This document shows positions 20,986-30,509 of a DNA stretch of 39,161 nucleotides, piece after piece. Location of the stretch: the NCBI GenBank assembly GCA_903837785.1, contig CAILVY010000232.1, forward strand, positions 1 through 39,161. Reading direction: 5' to 3'. The notes beneath the pieces are model-generated. The model had not been told where the DNA came from. It worked only from the letters and a program-made list of their open reading frames with translations, and ran no database searches. The position numbers and the translations under genes were made by a program. The stretch comes from Candidatus Hydrogenedentota bacterium. GTDB lineage: Bacteria > Hydrogenedentota > Hydrogenedentia > Hydrogenedentales > CAILVY01. The first letter of the stretch is position 1. Every line of letters starts with the position of its first letter.

Positions 20986-23073
20986 TCAGAAATCCTTCAG
21001 ATCGCCGTCTTCTAATGGAATAACCATCTCGGGATGACGCTCGTGTTTCCCTCCGCCGTCTTTGGGGATGGAGGCCGAGGGCAAGGCCAACTTAGCCGTG
21101 CGCCGTTCCGGCAAGGCATTTCCCGCCTTCCGTGCGTGCGCCGGAGTGGTCCGTTTCGGAAGCCGGGCCTTCGGCGTCCCCTTGGCGCCCTTCACGATGG
21201 CCAGAAGATCCGCAACCATCGTCGAGAGTTCCTCGGACTGCGCGGAAAGTTCTTCACTGGCCGAAGCCGCCTCCTCGGAACCGGCGGCGTTTGACTGGGT
21301 GACTTCCTCCATCTGCGAAACAGCCTTGTTCACCTGTGTGATACCCTGGGCCTGTTCGGCGGTCGCCGCGCTCACCTCGCCCACGAGCGCCGACACTTTC
21401 TGCGCTTTCGCGGCAATTTCTTCAAGAATGACGGAGACCTCGGCGGAGGCTTCCACGCCCTGCTCGGAATTGCGCTGGGCATCTTCCACCAGTGTGGAGG
21501 TGTTGCGGGCCGCCTCGGCGCAGCGTTGCGCGAGGCTCCGCACTTCTTCCGCAACGACGGCGAATCCTTTTCCGGCTTCGCCCGCGCGCGCGGCTTCAAC
21601 CGCGGCGTTCAGCGCGAGGAGGTTGGTTTGGAACGCAATCTCGTCGATGGTCTTGAGAATTTTCGCAGTTTGATCCGAGGATTCCTTGATCCGTCCGGCG
21701 GCCGAATTCATACGTTCCATGGCCGTGATGCCGCTGTTGGCCGCTGCACGGGCCTCGTCGGCCATCGTATTGGCGACCTTGGCGTTGTCGGCATTCTGAC
21801 GGGTCATGGAGGCCATCTGTTCGAGCGACGCGGAGGTTTCTTCCAGGCTGGAGGCCTGAGTCCCCGCGCCGGCGGCCATGCTCTGGCTCGACTGGGCCAC
21901 TTGGCTGGCCGCGCTCGCCACTTGATCCGAGCCCGTCGTCAGGCGCGCTATTACGGCATTCACCGGACGGGTGATGCTCTGGGTCACGCCGATGGAGAGC
22001 AGCAAGCCGATCACGATGGCCGCGCAAAGTCCGAAGACCGTCATGAGGGAACCCGTGTTCAACGCGGTGATGGACTCACCCGTTTGTCTCTCCTGGTCCT
22101 TTATTCCGTCGGTCGCCATATTCCGGGCGATATCCAGCACCTCCTGCGCCTTCTTGCCGCGATCTTCATTCAGCTTGTTCAGATCCGTCCAGGCGGCGCG
22201 CAAGCCGTCGATGGCCGCCTTGTAGTCCCCGACAGCCTTGCGCGCCCCGCTGATGCGGTCGAGATTTACCTGCTGTTTTGTTCTGCCTGCAAGTCCCTCC
22301 AGGCGCTGCTCCATATCATTGAGGCACTTCAAGGGCTTGTCCAGGTCCGCGGGATTGCGGTGAATGACGGCCAGCCACAATTCCACCTGAGCATGATGTG
22401 ACGCTTCAATAAGGTCCGAGCCCTCATAGGCTTTTTGCGTGTGGTCAAGTGCGTTATTCAAGTCCACGGCGCCATTCGCGGACGCCGGATTGGCCGTGGC
22501 CTTCGCCGCATTCCCGCCATCCTCAGCCGTGCCGCCGGATAGCGCTGGAGTGATCCCCCCGAGGTCCGCCTGCACCATGGCTCTCGCGGCATCCGAGTAG
22601 GCATGCAGGTTTTCGTCAAGCAGATCGGCCGACTGGTTCACCTTCTCCCGGTTCTCGGCCATTTTTGCAAGAAGCGAGTCGGTTTGATCCGCCATGGCGC
22701 GGTATTCCTCCAGAAGCGAGGATGCCCGGTCCGCGGCCGCCTTGAGCGCGAGGAGTCCGGCGTATTTTCCGCCCAGTTCCTGCGCGCGCGTGAGGAATTC
22801 CTCGACCTGCTTGACTTCGGCGCGCATCTCTTCGCGCAACTCTTTGTCTTCATTCAGTGCGTAGCCGCGCATCGCATACATGGTGAGCAATGAATGGCGT
22901 TCGATATCCGTGGCCACGGTCATTTGCGGAACGATTTCGTTGGCGAGGGCGAGCACGTGCGTTCTCACTTTGAACATGTTGTACGCGGCAAATCCGCCTA
23001 CGCACGTCGCGATGAGGATTACCAGAAAGAAACCGAGTCCGATCTTCTTTGCGAGACTGCTGTTCTTAAGCAT
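20986..23073 (-). CDS. Methyl-accepting chemotaxis protein
   Basis: 695 residues. TM1 is at ~11-33 ([20 protein letters not shown]). A long helical periplasmic sensor follows (~34-345), then TM2 at ~348-370 ([18 protein letters not shown]) and a HAMP-like [12 protein letters not shown]. The cytoplasmic signalling hairpin has the conserved tip [20 protein letters not shown] and [18 protein letters not shown]. The ligand cannot be predicted. After the hairpin comes a ~60-residue Lys/Arg/Pro-rich tail ending in GDLKDF, reminiscent of a CheR/CheB tether. No che or flagellar genes are in the window, so it is an orphan receptor here. The ATG has GAGAGGG five bases upstream. Its function could equally be in type IV pilus or another chemosensory pathway. 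Confidence 0.93.
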   Translation of the reverse strand: MLKNSSLAKKIGLGFFLVILIATCVGGFAAYNMFKVRTHVLALANEIVPQMTVATDIERHSLLTMYAMRGYALNEDKELREEMRAEVKQVEEFLTRAQELGGKYAGLLALKAAADRASSLLEEYRAMADQTDSLLAKMAENREKVNQSADLLDENLHAYSDAARAMVQADLGGITPALSGGTAEDGGNAAKATANPASANGAVDLNNALDHTQKAYEGSDLIEASHHAQVELWLAVIHRNPADLDKPLKCLNDMEQRLEGLAGRTKQQVNLDRISGARKAVGDYKAAIDGLRAAWTDLNKLNEDRGKKAQEVLDIARNMATDGIKDQERQTGESITALNTGSLMTVFGLCAAIVIGLLLSIGVTQSITRPVNAVIARLTTGSDQVASAASQVAQSSQSMAAGAGTQASSLEETSASLEQMASMTRQNADNAKVANTMADEARAAANSGITAMERMNSAAGRIKESSDQTAKILKTIDEIAFQTNLLALNAAVEAARAGEAGKGFAVVAEEVRSLAQRCAEAARNTSTLVEDAQRNSEQGVEASAEVSVILEEIAAKAQKVSALVGEVSAATAEQAQGITQVNKAVSQMEEVTQSNAAGSEEAASASEELSAQSEELSTMVADLLAIVKGAKGTPKARLPKRTTPAHARKAGNALPERRTAKLALPSASIPKDGGGKHERHPEMVIPLEDGDLKDF

Positions 23074-23203
23074 CGTGCCCTCTCCCGCTCCGGTGTGTCT
23101 TCAAGACTCCTCCCCGGTTCACCGAATACCCGGGGATTCCACTCAACATGCCCGACTAGATGCGATTCGGTGGCGGCCTGTCCTGGGCCTAAGTCTTCCG
23201 GGA

Positions 23204-23217
23204 GCGCAACGTTGCGC
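23204..23217. promoter_or_regulatory. Perfect 14-base palindrome upstream of the chemoreceptor
   Basis: GCGCAACGTTGCGC is its own reverse complement, about 130 bases before the chemoreceptor start. It lies in a 465-base gap (23074-23538) without a convincing gene. It could be an operator for a dimeric regulator, but no promoter hexamers were found with it. Confidence 0.25.
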
Positions 23218-23478
23218 ACTGACACGGGCAGGCAACGGAGACGACCGGGCCGCAGGCTCTTCGCGGGCAGAGTTCACGCCCCGCATTGGCGAGGCATTAC
23301 CGCCCTCCTCGCACCGCCCTTACCCTCAGAACCTCATTTACCTAATGCACCACCGCCTTTCGACAAGACACCAGAGCGGCAGAAGTAATTCCAGGCCGCG
23401 GCAATTTCCCTGCGGTCCCAAGAAACGGGGAAAGGTCTATCCAGGCTGTGTGAAGGGGCGGGGAAGGCCTCTGAAGAC

Positions 23479-23509
23479 GGCGCAAGCGAAGTGGTTTCGC
23501 CATCTTGCC
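23479..23509 (-). terminator. Possible terminator of the phosphatase gene
   Basis: In the minus direction an imperfect stem (GGCAAG..GGCGAA with TTCGC..TTGCGCC) closes a small loop about 30 bases after the phosphatase stop and is followed by GTCTTC. The stem has bulges and the T-tract is poor, so this is tentative. Confidence 0.25.
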
Positions 23510-23538
23510 AGGGGCAGAGACCCACGTCGCGGTGCCAA

Positions 23539-25599
23539 TCATGCGGGCGTGTTCGCGATTGTGCCCGGCGTATTGATCCGCGTTCCGGCTGCCTGGCCGC
23601 TGAAGCGGACCGCAACCACTGTCATGTCATCGGAGACCTCGTCGCAGCCCATGTGTGCTTCGAGATCACGCCAAAGCGCGGCCAACAGTTCCTGCACCGG
23701 CTCGTGCCGGTGCTGAATCAGGAACTCGATCAGCCGTGCCTCGGTGTAGAACTCGCCCTGCTGCGATTGCGCTTCCACGATGCCGTCACTATAGAGCAGA
23801 ACCGTATCATTTGGTTCGAGCCGCAGGCTGATCTCGTCGAAGGCGCAATTCGCCGCAACGCCGAGAGGAAGGCCCGCTTCGCTGGACAGTCGGAGCACGC
23901 GGCCGGGATCGGCGCCGGCGAGGAGGGGGGGATGATGTCCGGCAACGGAATAGCGCACCCAGCCTCGATGGGTGTCCACGGTCATGTAGAACATCGTGAC
24001 AAAGCGCCCCGTCGCCCCGATCCGCCGGTGGAGCGCATTGTTGGTTCGATAGAGCAATTCCGGAGGCGCGATCTGCGGCGTGGCCAGTGCGCGGAAGACG
24101 CTCCAGCATTCGGTTGAGAGCATGGCGGCGGGCAGTCCTTTGTCCGTGCCATCGCCCACCGCGATACCGAGCAGGCCATTGCCCAACAAGACGAAGTCAT
24201 AGAAATCGCCGCCCACTTCACGGGCGGGACGGTTCCAGGCCGCCAGTTCCAGCCGGTCGACCCGAGGCATTTCCTCGGGGAGCAGCGAACGCTGCAACTG
24301 CGCGGCAATCAGGAGTTCGCTCTCCATGCGCTCGCGCAGTTGCGTCTCCTCCCGGAGTTCGCGCATCTGCTCCTGCAGGGAGTCGGCCATTTGATTGAAG
24401 GAATCGGCCATGATCTGGAATTCGCGATCCGCCTTGATCGTGATGCGCTGGTCCAGATCGCCCGCGCCAAAACGGCGAACGGCCTGGCACAGTTCCATGA
24501 TCGGGCTGGAGAGTTGGCGCGCCAGCCACAGGCTCATCAGGACCGAGATGACGATCATGATGGCGCCGGTGATCATCGTGAAGCGCACCCGGCGATCGAG
24601 CACGCGTTCATACGTATCGAGCCGGTGCTGCATGAAGAGGGCCTGTGGCCGACCGCCCTCCGGATTCGGAAGTAGCGTGGCCACGCCCAGTTCGGAACCA
24701 AACTCGCGCATCGCCGCGCCGTTCCCGGGAGATTGGAGGAACGCCCGGCAGAACGCCACGACCTCCTGGTCGGCACTCGGCAGGCCTGCCTCCGCCGCCT
24801 GGCCCGCGGCGGCCTCCACGCGGCCGTCCTCGGCAATGATGGCCATGCGCGTCACGTCCGTATCCACGCGGCCGAGATTCGGCACGCCGTCAAGATTCAG
24901 GTTCTCCATCTCCTTCGGGGCGTCTTTCTGTCCGGCCCGGCTGATGAACTGCTGAAGCATGTGCTGGGCCATGAAATCCGACTGAATGGAACGCACGAGC
25001 GGTTCGCCGGCGCCCACTTGCACGATGCGCGGCTTGTCCCGGCCGCCCACGCCCACGTAGAGGTACGGCTTGCCGTCGAGTGTGCGGGCCTGCAGCGGCT
25101 GAACCACGGGCCTGGCGTCCGGGAGCAGCAGCTTTCCAAAGGGGGCGGCTTGCGAAGCGTCATCGGGCGCCAGCGGGAACTGGAAGTCCTGTTCCTGCGT
25201 GCGAATGTAGGCCCGGCCCGTTTCGTCGGTGACCCAGAATTCGTCCACCAGCGGATATCCGCGCAGGTCTTTCGATTGCTCGATCACGCGCTTGAACAAC
25301 GCCGAGATCTCCGCCGGGCTCATCTGAGCGCGGGCTTCGGCCACGGCGACCAACTCGGCGGCGAGCAAGGCGGAGACGACCATCTGATCTTCGACACGGC
25401 GGGTGACCTGTTCGGGCAGCATCATGCCGCGTTCGAGGTTGCGCGTGGCCAGTTTCGTGAGCAGCAGCCCGCGCTCGACGTAGAATACGCGCGTGGACGT
25501 GACGGCGATGGTGAGTGAAACCAGCGTCATCACCAGCACGGTGAGCGCCGCGGCGGTGGCGAAAGTGAGGGTCATGCGTGTCCGGAATCGCAATTTCAT
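23539..25599 (-). CDS. HAMP-PP2C (SpoIIE-type) serine phosphatase, membrane sensor
   Basis: 686 residues from the ATG at 25599. The open frame extends to 25728, but the extra codons lie in the divergent promoter region. TM1 (~10-35, LTFATAAALTVLVMTLVSLT) and TM2 (~385-405, MITGAIMIVISVLMSLWLA) enclose an extracytoplasmic sensor. A HAMP linker follows (FGAGDLDQRITIKADREF), then a short coiled coil and the PP2C domain. The domain shows EVGGDFYDF, AVGDGTDKGLPAAM, VAGHHPPLL, LLYSDGIVEA and SDDMTVVAV, with the metal-binding Asp residues in place. Relatives (RsbU, SpoIIE type) dephosphorylate anti-sigma antagonists, releasing a sigma factor. No anti-sigma, antagonist or sigma gene is next to it, so its target is unknown. 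It diverges from mreB. Confidence 0.88.
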   Translation of the reverse strand: MKLRFRTRMTLTFATAAALTVLVMTLVSLTIAVTSTRVFYVERGLLLTKLATRNLERGMMLPEQVTRRVEDQMVVSALLAAELVAVAEARAQMSPAEISALFKRVIEQSKDLRGYPLVDEFWVTDETGRAYIRTQEQDFQFPLAPDDASQAAPFGKLLLPDARPVVQPLQARTLDGKPYLYVGVGGRDKPRIVQVGAGEPLVRSIQSDFMAQHMLQQFISRAGQKDAPKEMENLNLDGVPNLGRVDTDVTRMAIIAEDGRVEAAAGQAAEAGLPSADQEVVAFCRAFLQSPGNGAAMREFGSELGVATLLPNPEGGRPQALFMQHRLDTYERVLDRRVRFTMITGAIMIVISVLMSLWLARQLSSPIMELCQAVRRFGAGDLDQRITIKADREFQIMADSFNQMADSLQEQMRELREETQLRERMESELLIAAQLQRSLLPEEMPRVDRLELAAWNRPAREVGGDFYDFVLLGNGLLGIAVGDGTDKGLPAAMLSTECWSVFRALATPQIAPPELLYRTNNALHRRIGATGRFVTMFYMTVDTHRGWVRYSVAGHHPPLLAGADPGRVLRLSSEAGLPLGVAANCAFDEISLRLEPNDTVLLYSDGIVEAQSQQGEFYTEARLIEFLIQHRHEPVQELLAALWRDLEAHMGCDEVSDDMTVVAVRFSGQAAGTRINTPGTIANTPA

Positions 25600-25681
25600 G
25601 AGAAACGGGGCCTTGGGGGGTTGATGTGCCTGAGTACAAGAACCTATGATACCATGCGCATTGGATCGGAAGACAAAACGA

Positions 25682-25710
25682 TTGGATTTGTCCGGACAAT
25701 TTGTTATAAT
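25682..25710 (+). promoter_or_regulatory. Sigma70-type promoter of the mre-mrd operon
   Basis: TTGGAT at 25682-25687 and a consensus TATAAT at 25705-25710 are 17 bases apart. The expected start of transcription near 25717 gives a leader of about 90 bases before the mreB GTG at 25808. This is the best promoter in the window, and it fits high expression of a shape-determining operon. Confidence 0.65.
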
Positions 25711-25762
25711 CCGGGCTTCTAAAGACATGTCTTTCCTAAGTCCTTCTTACACCATGGCTTAA

Positions 25763-26836
<1,074 letters not shown>

Positions 26837-26854
26837 TGGCATTGAAGACACCTT

Positions 26855-27781
26855 GTGAATCTTTCGCGTAATATTCGTGAGCACCGGCCCGCGGTCATCT
26901 TCGCGGCGCTCATGTTTCTCTCGTTTCTTTCCATGGCCACCGGCACCGAGTCCTCCTTTCTGCATCACGGATTCAAGAAGGCCGTCGCGATTACCGCGTT
27001 CCCCTTCCTCAAAGCCAAGAGTCTTGCCGGCCAAGGCGCCGGCTACGCGTGGGACTTCGTGATGAACTACGCCGCGCTTCGCAAGGAAAACGCCGCGCTT
27101 CGGCAGGAACTGGTCAATTTTCAGCTCACCCGGGCCCGGCGCGCGGAATTGTTCGAGGAGAACAAGCGTTTGCGCGGGCTGTTGCACTTCGCCCGTCAGG
27201 AGCCCGGGCTCACGCTCGACCCCGTCCAGGTGCTGGAAACCTACAAAGGCATGCTCCGCATCGACAAGGGCTCCATGCACGGCATCACGCCGTCGATGGC
27301 GGTCGTCACGCCGGACGGCGTGGTCGGCGTGGTGACCGAGGTGAGCGTGTTTACCGCCGTGGTTGCCACGCTGCATCACCCGGAATGCCGTGTGGGGGCC
27401 ATGGTCCTGCGCGACCGGGTGCGCGCCTATGACGGCGTGATTCACGCAAACACGAGCGACCTGAACGTGCTGTGCACCTTGGATTACATCGACATGAAGA
27501 ACGAGGTGCGCGTCGGCGACATTGTGGTCGTGAGTCCGGGAAGCCTTTTTCCCGCAGGCTATCCCATAGGGAACATCAGCGCTCCGCCGCATGAAACGGG
27601 GTCGCTGTGGAAGAGCGCCGAAGTGACGCCGATGGTGGATCCGTACCGGCTGGACGAGGTCTTCGTCATTCGCCAGGCGCTGCCGGACGAAGCGGAGCTG
27701 GCGGGACCGCTCCCGCCGTCGGCTTCCCAGGCGCCCAACGCCCCGGACAACCGTTCTCTTCAAGAACGCTATGCGCCGTAG
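26855..27781 (+). CDS. mreC: Rod-shape protein MreC
   Basis: 308 residues starting at a GTG 18 bases after mreB; no strong ribosome binding site is visible, so coupling to mreB is likely. One N-terminal membrane helix (~13-30, AVIFAALMFLSFLSMATG) is followed by a coiled coil rich in Glu/Arg/Leu (~72-110, RKENAALRQEL and FEENKRLRGLL). The double beta-barrel MreC domain follows, with the family's DKGSMHGITPSMAVVTPDGVVG and GDIVVVSPGSLFPAGYPIG. The last ~30 residues are Pro/Ala-rich. MreC sits in the periplasm and activates the PBP2-RodA complex. Confidence 0.93.
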   Translation: MNLSRNIREHRPAVIFAALMFLSFLSMATGTESSFLHHGFKKAVAITAFPFLKAKSLAGQGAGYAWDFVMNYAALRKENAALRQELVNFQLTRARRAELFEENKRLRGLLHFARQEPGLTLDPVQVLETYKGMLRIDKGSMHGITPSMAVVTPDGVVGVVTEVSVFTAVVATLHHPECRVGAMVLRDRVRAYDGVIHANTSDLNVLCTLDYIDMKNEVRVGDIVVVSPGSLFPAGYPIGNISAPPHETGSLWKSAEVTPMVDPYRLDEVFVIRQALPDEAELAGPLPPSASQAPNAPDNRSLQERYAP

Positions 27782-27851
27782 GCCACGGGATGCGCAAACG
27801 TATGCAAGAACATAGGCAAGCGGCCGGCCGGCAGAGGCCGATGGACATGCC

Positions 27852-28358
27852 ATGAAGAAGAATATTCTGTGGTTCATCACGGTCGCAGCGTGTGCACTGC
27901 TGCAGACCACCTGGCCTGACACCCTCAAGCTTCAAGGGGTGCTGCCGGATCTGCCGCTGCTCCTTGTCGTGTACTTCGCCGTCATGGATGGCGAGGAACG
28001 GGCCATGTTTACCGGGCTGATCGGCGGGATTTACCAGGATGTCGCGAGCAATGCGGCCCTGGGGCATCACGTGTTCTGTCTGGTGGCCCTGGCCTATTTT
28101 GTCGGACGCATCTCAACGCGCCTGATTACGGAGCACCCGGCGGTAAAGGCCGGCCTGGTGTTTCTGGCCGCGGTAGGCGCGGGCGTGCTTTATGTCTGCA
28201 TCCAGTATGTCCAGCAACCCGCGCTGGGCGCCCTGGAGCCGGTCCTCACCTCGGTCATACCCTCGGCGTTCTACACGGCGGTCATCACGCCGATGATGTT
28301 CTATGTCATGAGCTGGATCTTTCATCCCAAGAAGGCGTCGATCGGAGGGCTGGCCTAG
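27852..28358 (+). CDS. mreD: Rod-shape protein MreD
   Basis: 168 residues and almost entirely hydrophobic, with about five membrane helices. Segments such as LPDLPLLLVVYFAVMDGEE, MFTGLIGGIYQDVASNAALG and FCLVALAYFVGRISTRL carry the family's conserved pattern (an early acidic residue after PDL, and a GxxxDxxS/A in the third helix). MreD is the inner-membrane partner of MreC. The gene ends in TAG directly before the mrdA ATG. The gap to mreC is 70 bases and has no promoter I can identify. Confidence 0.88.
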   Translation: MKKNILWFITVAACALLQTTWPDTLKLQGVLPDLPLLLVVYFAVMDGEERAMFTGLIGGIYQDVASNAALGHHVFCLVALAYFVGRISTRLITEHPAVKAGLVFLAAVGAGVLYVCIQYVQQPALGALEPVLTSVIPSAFYTAVITPMMFYVMSWIFHPKKASIGGLA

Positions 28359-30509
28359 ATGCCGGGCTCGAAGAAACCGCTGCGTTATGAGGGTGTCGAG
28401 CTGCGGGTCCAACTCGTAGCCCTGCTGATGACGCTCGCCTTGTCCGTGCTTTGCCTCCAACTCTGGCGCCTCCAGATGGTCCATCTGGCGGAGTTCCGCG
28501 CCCTGGCCGAAGACAACCGGGTCTGGCCGAAACGCCTCAAGTCCGAACGCGGCGTGATCTATGCCAACGATGGAACTGTGCTGGCGGACAACCGCGCCAG
28601 CGCCGATGTCGTGCTGGTGCCCGGCGAATGCCCCAAAGAGCGCCTTCCCGGCGTCTGCGAATCCCTGGAACGGATCATCGAGGCGCCTGCCGATCTCACC
28701 CTGGCGAAGATTCAGGAATCGGCGGGGGAACCGTTTACTCAGATCACGGTCAAGCGTGATGTCAGCAAGAGCGCGCTGATGCGGGTCGAAGAGCATTCCT
28801 ACGACTTGCCGGGCGTCTTCACCGTGGTCCACCCGCAACGGCGGTATCGTTATGGCAAGACCGCCGGCCAGGTGCTCGGCTATCTCAATGAAATCACGCA
28901 AGAGGAATTCGACAGCTGGGACAACTACAGCAAGGGCGATCTTGTGGGGCGGTCCGGACTCGAAGGGCGCTACGAGAAATGGCTGCACGGGCGGGACGGC
29001 TACATGCATGTCACGAAGTATGCGGCGGGACTCCCGCAGTTGCGCACCGATGCGCGGGGCGTGCCGTACATCGCAGAACGGGACAGTCTCGGGAACACGC
29101 TCGAAGAAGAGGGCATGCGGCAGGAACCTGCGGCCGGCAAGCCGCTCCATCTCACCCTGGACATCCAGCTGCAAACGTACTGCGAGGAGATTCTCGGCAA
29201 CGAAACGGGTGCCATCGTCGTGTTGGACGGAGACACCGGCGCCGTGCTGGCGCTCGCGAGCATGCCCGGCTATGATCCCAATATCTTTGTCAATCGCGAC
29301 TTTGGCGCGCCCAAGCGGAAGAAGAAGACGGAACCCAAGGAAAACGCGGGCGCTCCGGACGCCCAGACAGCACCCGGGCCGGAGGAAAAGGAAACGCCCA
29401 AGCCCGCGGACGGCCAGGAAGCCTCCAACGCGCAAGCCGCCGCCGGAAGCGGCGGCGCGGCGCCAACCGCGGATTCAACACCGCGCGGCAATGATGAACT
29501 GCGCGAACTTCTGGGATTGGCAAAACCAGATCCGTCCCGGCCGAATCGCATGATTCATCGCGGCTATGCCGGACAGTATCCGCCCGGTTCCATCTTCAAG
29601 GTCTTCCTTGCGGCCGCGGCGCTGGAAGAAGGCCTCATAACACCTGAGACGACATTCTTCTGCCCGGGTCATTTCCAGATCGGCGGAAAGGGCAACAGCT
29701 GGTATTGCTGGCGGCACAGTGGCCATGGCAGCGTGACCGTGGTTGAAGCCCTCGCCTACTCCTGTGACGTGTTCTTTTATAACGTGGGCCTGAACAAGCT
29801 GGGCGTGGAGAGGATCGCGAAATGGGCGCATAAACTGGGCATGAGTGAGAAGACGGGCATCGACCTGCCCGGAGAAATGCCCGGCCTCATCCCCGATCCG
29901 GAGTGGAAGCGGCTTCTGAACAAGGGCAAGCCGGTCTGGGAACAAAACTGGCACCCGGGAGAGACCGTGAACCTCAGCATCGGCCAGGGCGGCGCCACGA
30001 CCACGCCGCTTCAGAATGCCGTGCTGATGGCGAGCATCCTCAACGGCGGTGTTCGCGTGCGTCCCTATCTCAATCAGGAATTGGGCCCCCAGAACTCCGA
30101 ACGCCTCTTCAGCGAGGCCACACTGGCCACAGTGATCAAAGGCATGCGCCTCTGTGTTGAAGACGGCCCGCCCGCGCCTTCCGGCACGGGCCACGTCGCC
30201 TACACGCCGGGCATGGCGGTCCTCGGGAAGACCGGCAGCGCGCAGGTGGTATCCCTCAAGGTTCAGAAGATGTTCAAGCGGCCCGAGGATGTGCCCCGCA
30301 AGTACCGGGAACACGCCTGGTTTGTGGCCGGGGTGTTGGATCGCCAGCCCAAGCTGGCGATCTGCGTGCTCGTGGAACACGGATTCCACGGCGCGGAAGC
30401 CGCTGCGCCATTGGCCAAGAAAGTAATCGATTTCTACTACGCCAAGACCGGCAGCCGAGAGACCATGACGGCACGGCAAGGAGACACGGATGGCGATGTA
30501 CTCCGCTGA
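28359..30509 (+). CDS. mrdA: Penicillin-binding protein 2 (elongation transpeptidase)
   Basis: 716 residues, longer than the usual ~600-650. One N-terminal membrane helix (~17-38) precedes the PBP dimerisation domain, with SERGVIYANDGTVLADNRA. The transpeptidase catalytic residues are Ser411 and Lys414 (PPGSIFK), the SxD triad Ser468-Asp470 (YSCDVFF, as in PBP2 rather than SxN) and Lys624-Thr-Gly (LGKTGSAQ). Residues ~316-375, just before the catalytic motif region, are a low-complexity insert of Lys, Glu, Pro, Ala and Gly that accounts for most of the extra length. PBP2 crosslinks peptidoglycan during elongation with RodA. It starts immediately after mreD, with GGAGGG nine bases upstream, and overlaps rodA by 20 bases. 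Confidence 0.95.
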   Translation: MPGSKKPLRYEGVELRVQLVALLMTLALSVLCLQLWRLQMVHLAEFRALAEDNRVWPKRLKSERGVIYANDGTVLADNRASADVVLVPGECPKERLPGVCESLERIIEAPADLTLAKIQESAGEPFTQITVKRDVSKSALMRVEEHSYDLPGVFTVVHPQRRYRYGKTAGQVLGYLNEITQEEFDSWDNYSKGDLVGRSGLEGRYEKWLHGRDGYMHVTKYAAGLPQLRTDARGVPYIAERDSLGNTLEEEGMRQEPAAGKPLHLTLDIQLQTYCEEILGNETGAIVVLDGDTGAVLALASMPGYDPNIFVNRDFGAPKRKKKTEPKENAGAPDAQTAPGPEEKETPKPADGQEASNAQAAAGSGGAAPTADSTPRGNDELRELLGLAKPDPSRPNRMIHRGYAGQYPPGSIFKVFLAAAALEEGLITPETTFFCPGHFQIGGKGNSWYCWRHSGHGSVTVVEALAYSCDVFFYNVGLNKLGVERIAKWAHKLGMSEKTGIDLPGEMPGLIPDPEWKRLLNKGKPVWEQNWHPGETVNLSIGQGGATTTPLQNAVLMASILNGGVRVRPYLNQELGPQNSERLFSEATLATVIKGMRLCVEDGPPAPSGTGHVAYTPGMAVLGKTGSAQVVSLKVQKMFKRPEDVPRKYREHAWFVAGVLDRQPKLAICVLVEHGFHGAEAAAPLAKKVIDFYYAKTGSRETMTARQGDTDGDVLR

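Noticed and set aside
23334..23615. A 93-codon minus-strand frame in the gap before the chemoreceptor
   Set aside because: It runs into the end of the phosphatase gene, is rich in Arg/Pro/Ser and lacks a ribosome site or conserved-looking segment.
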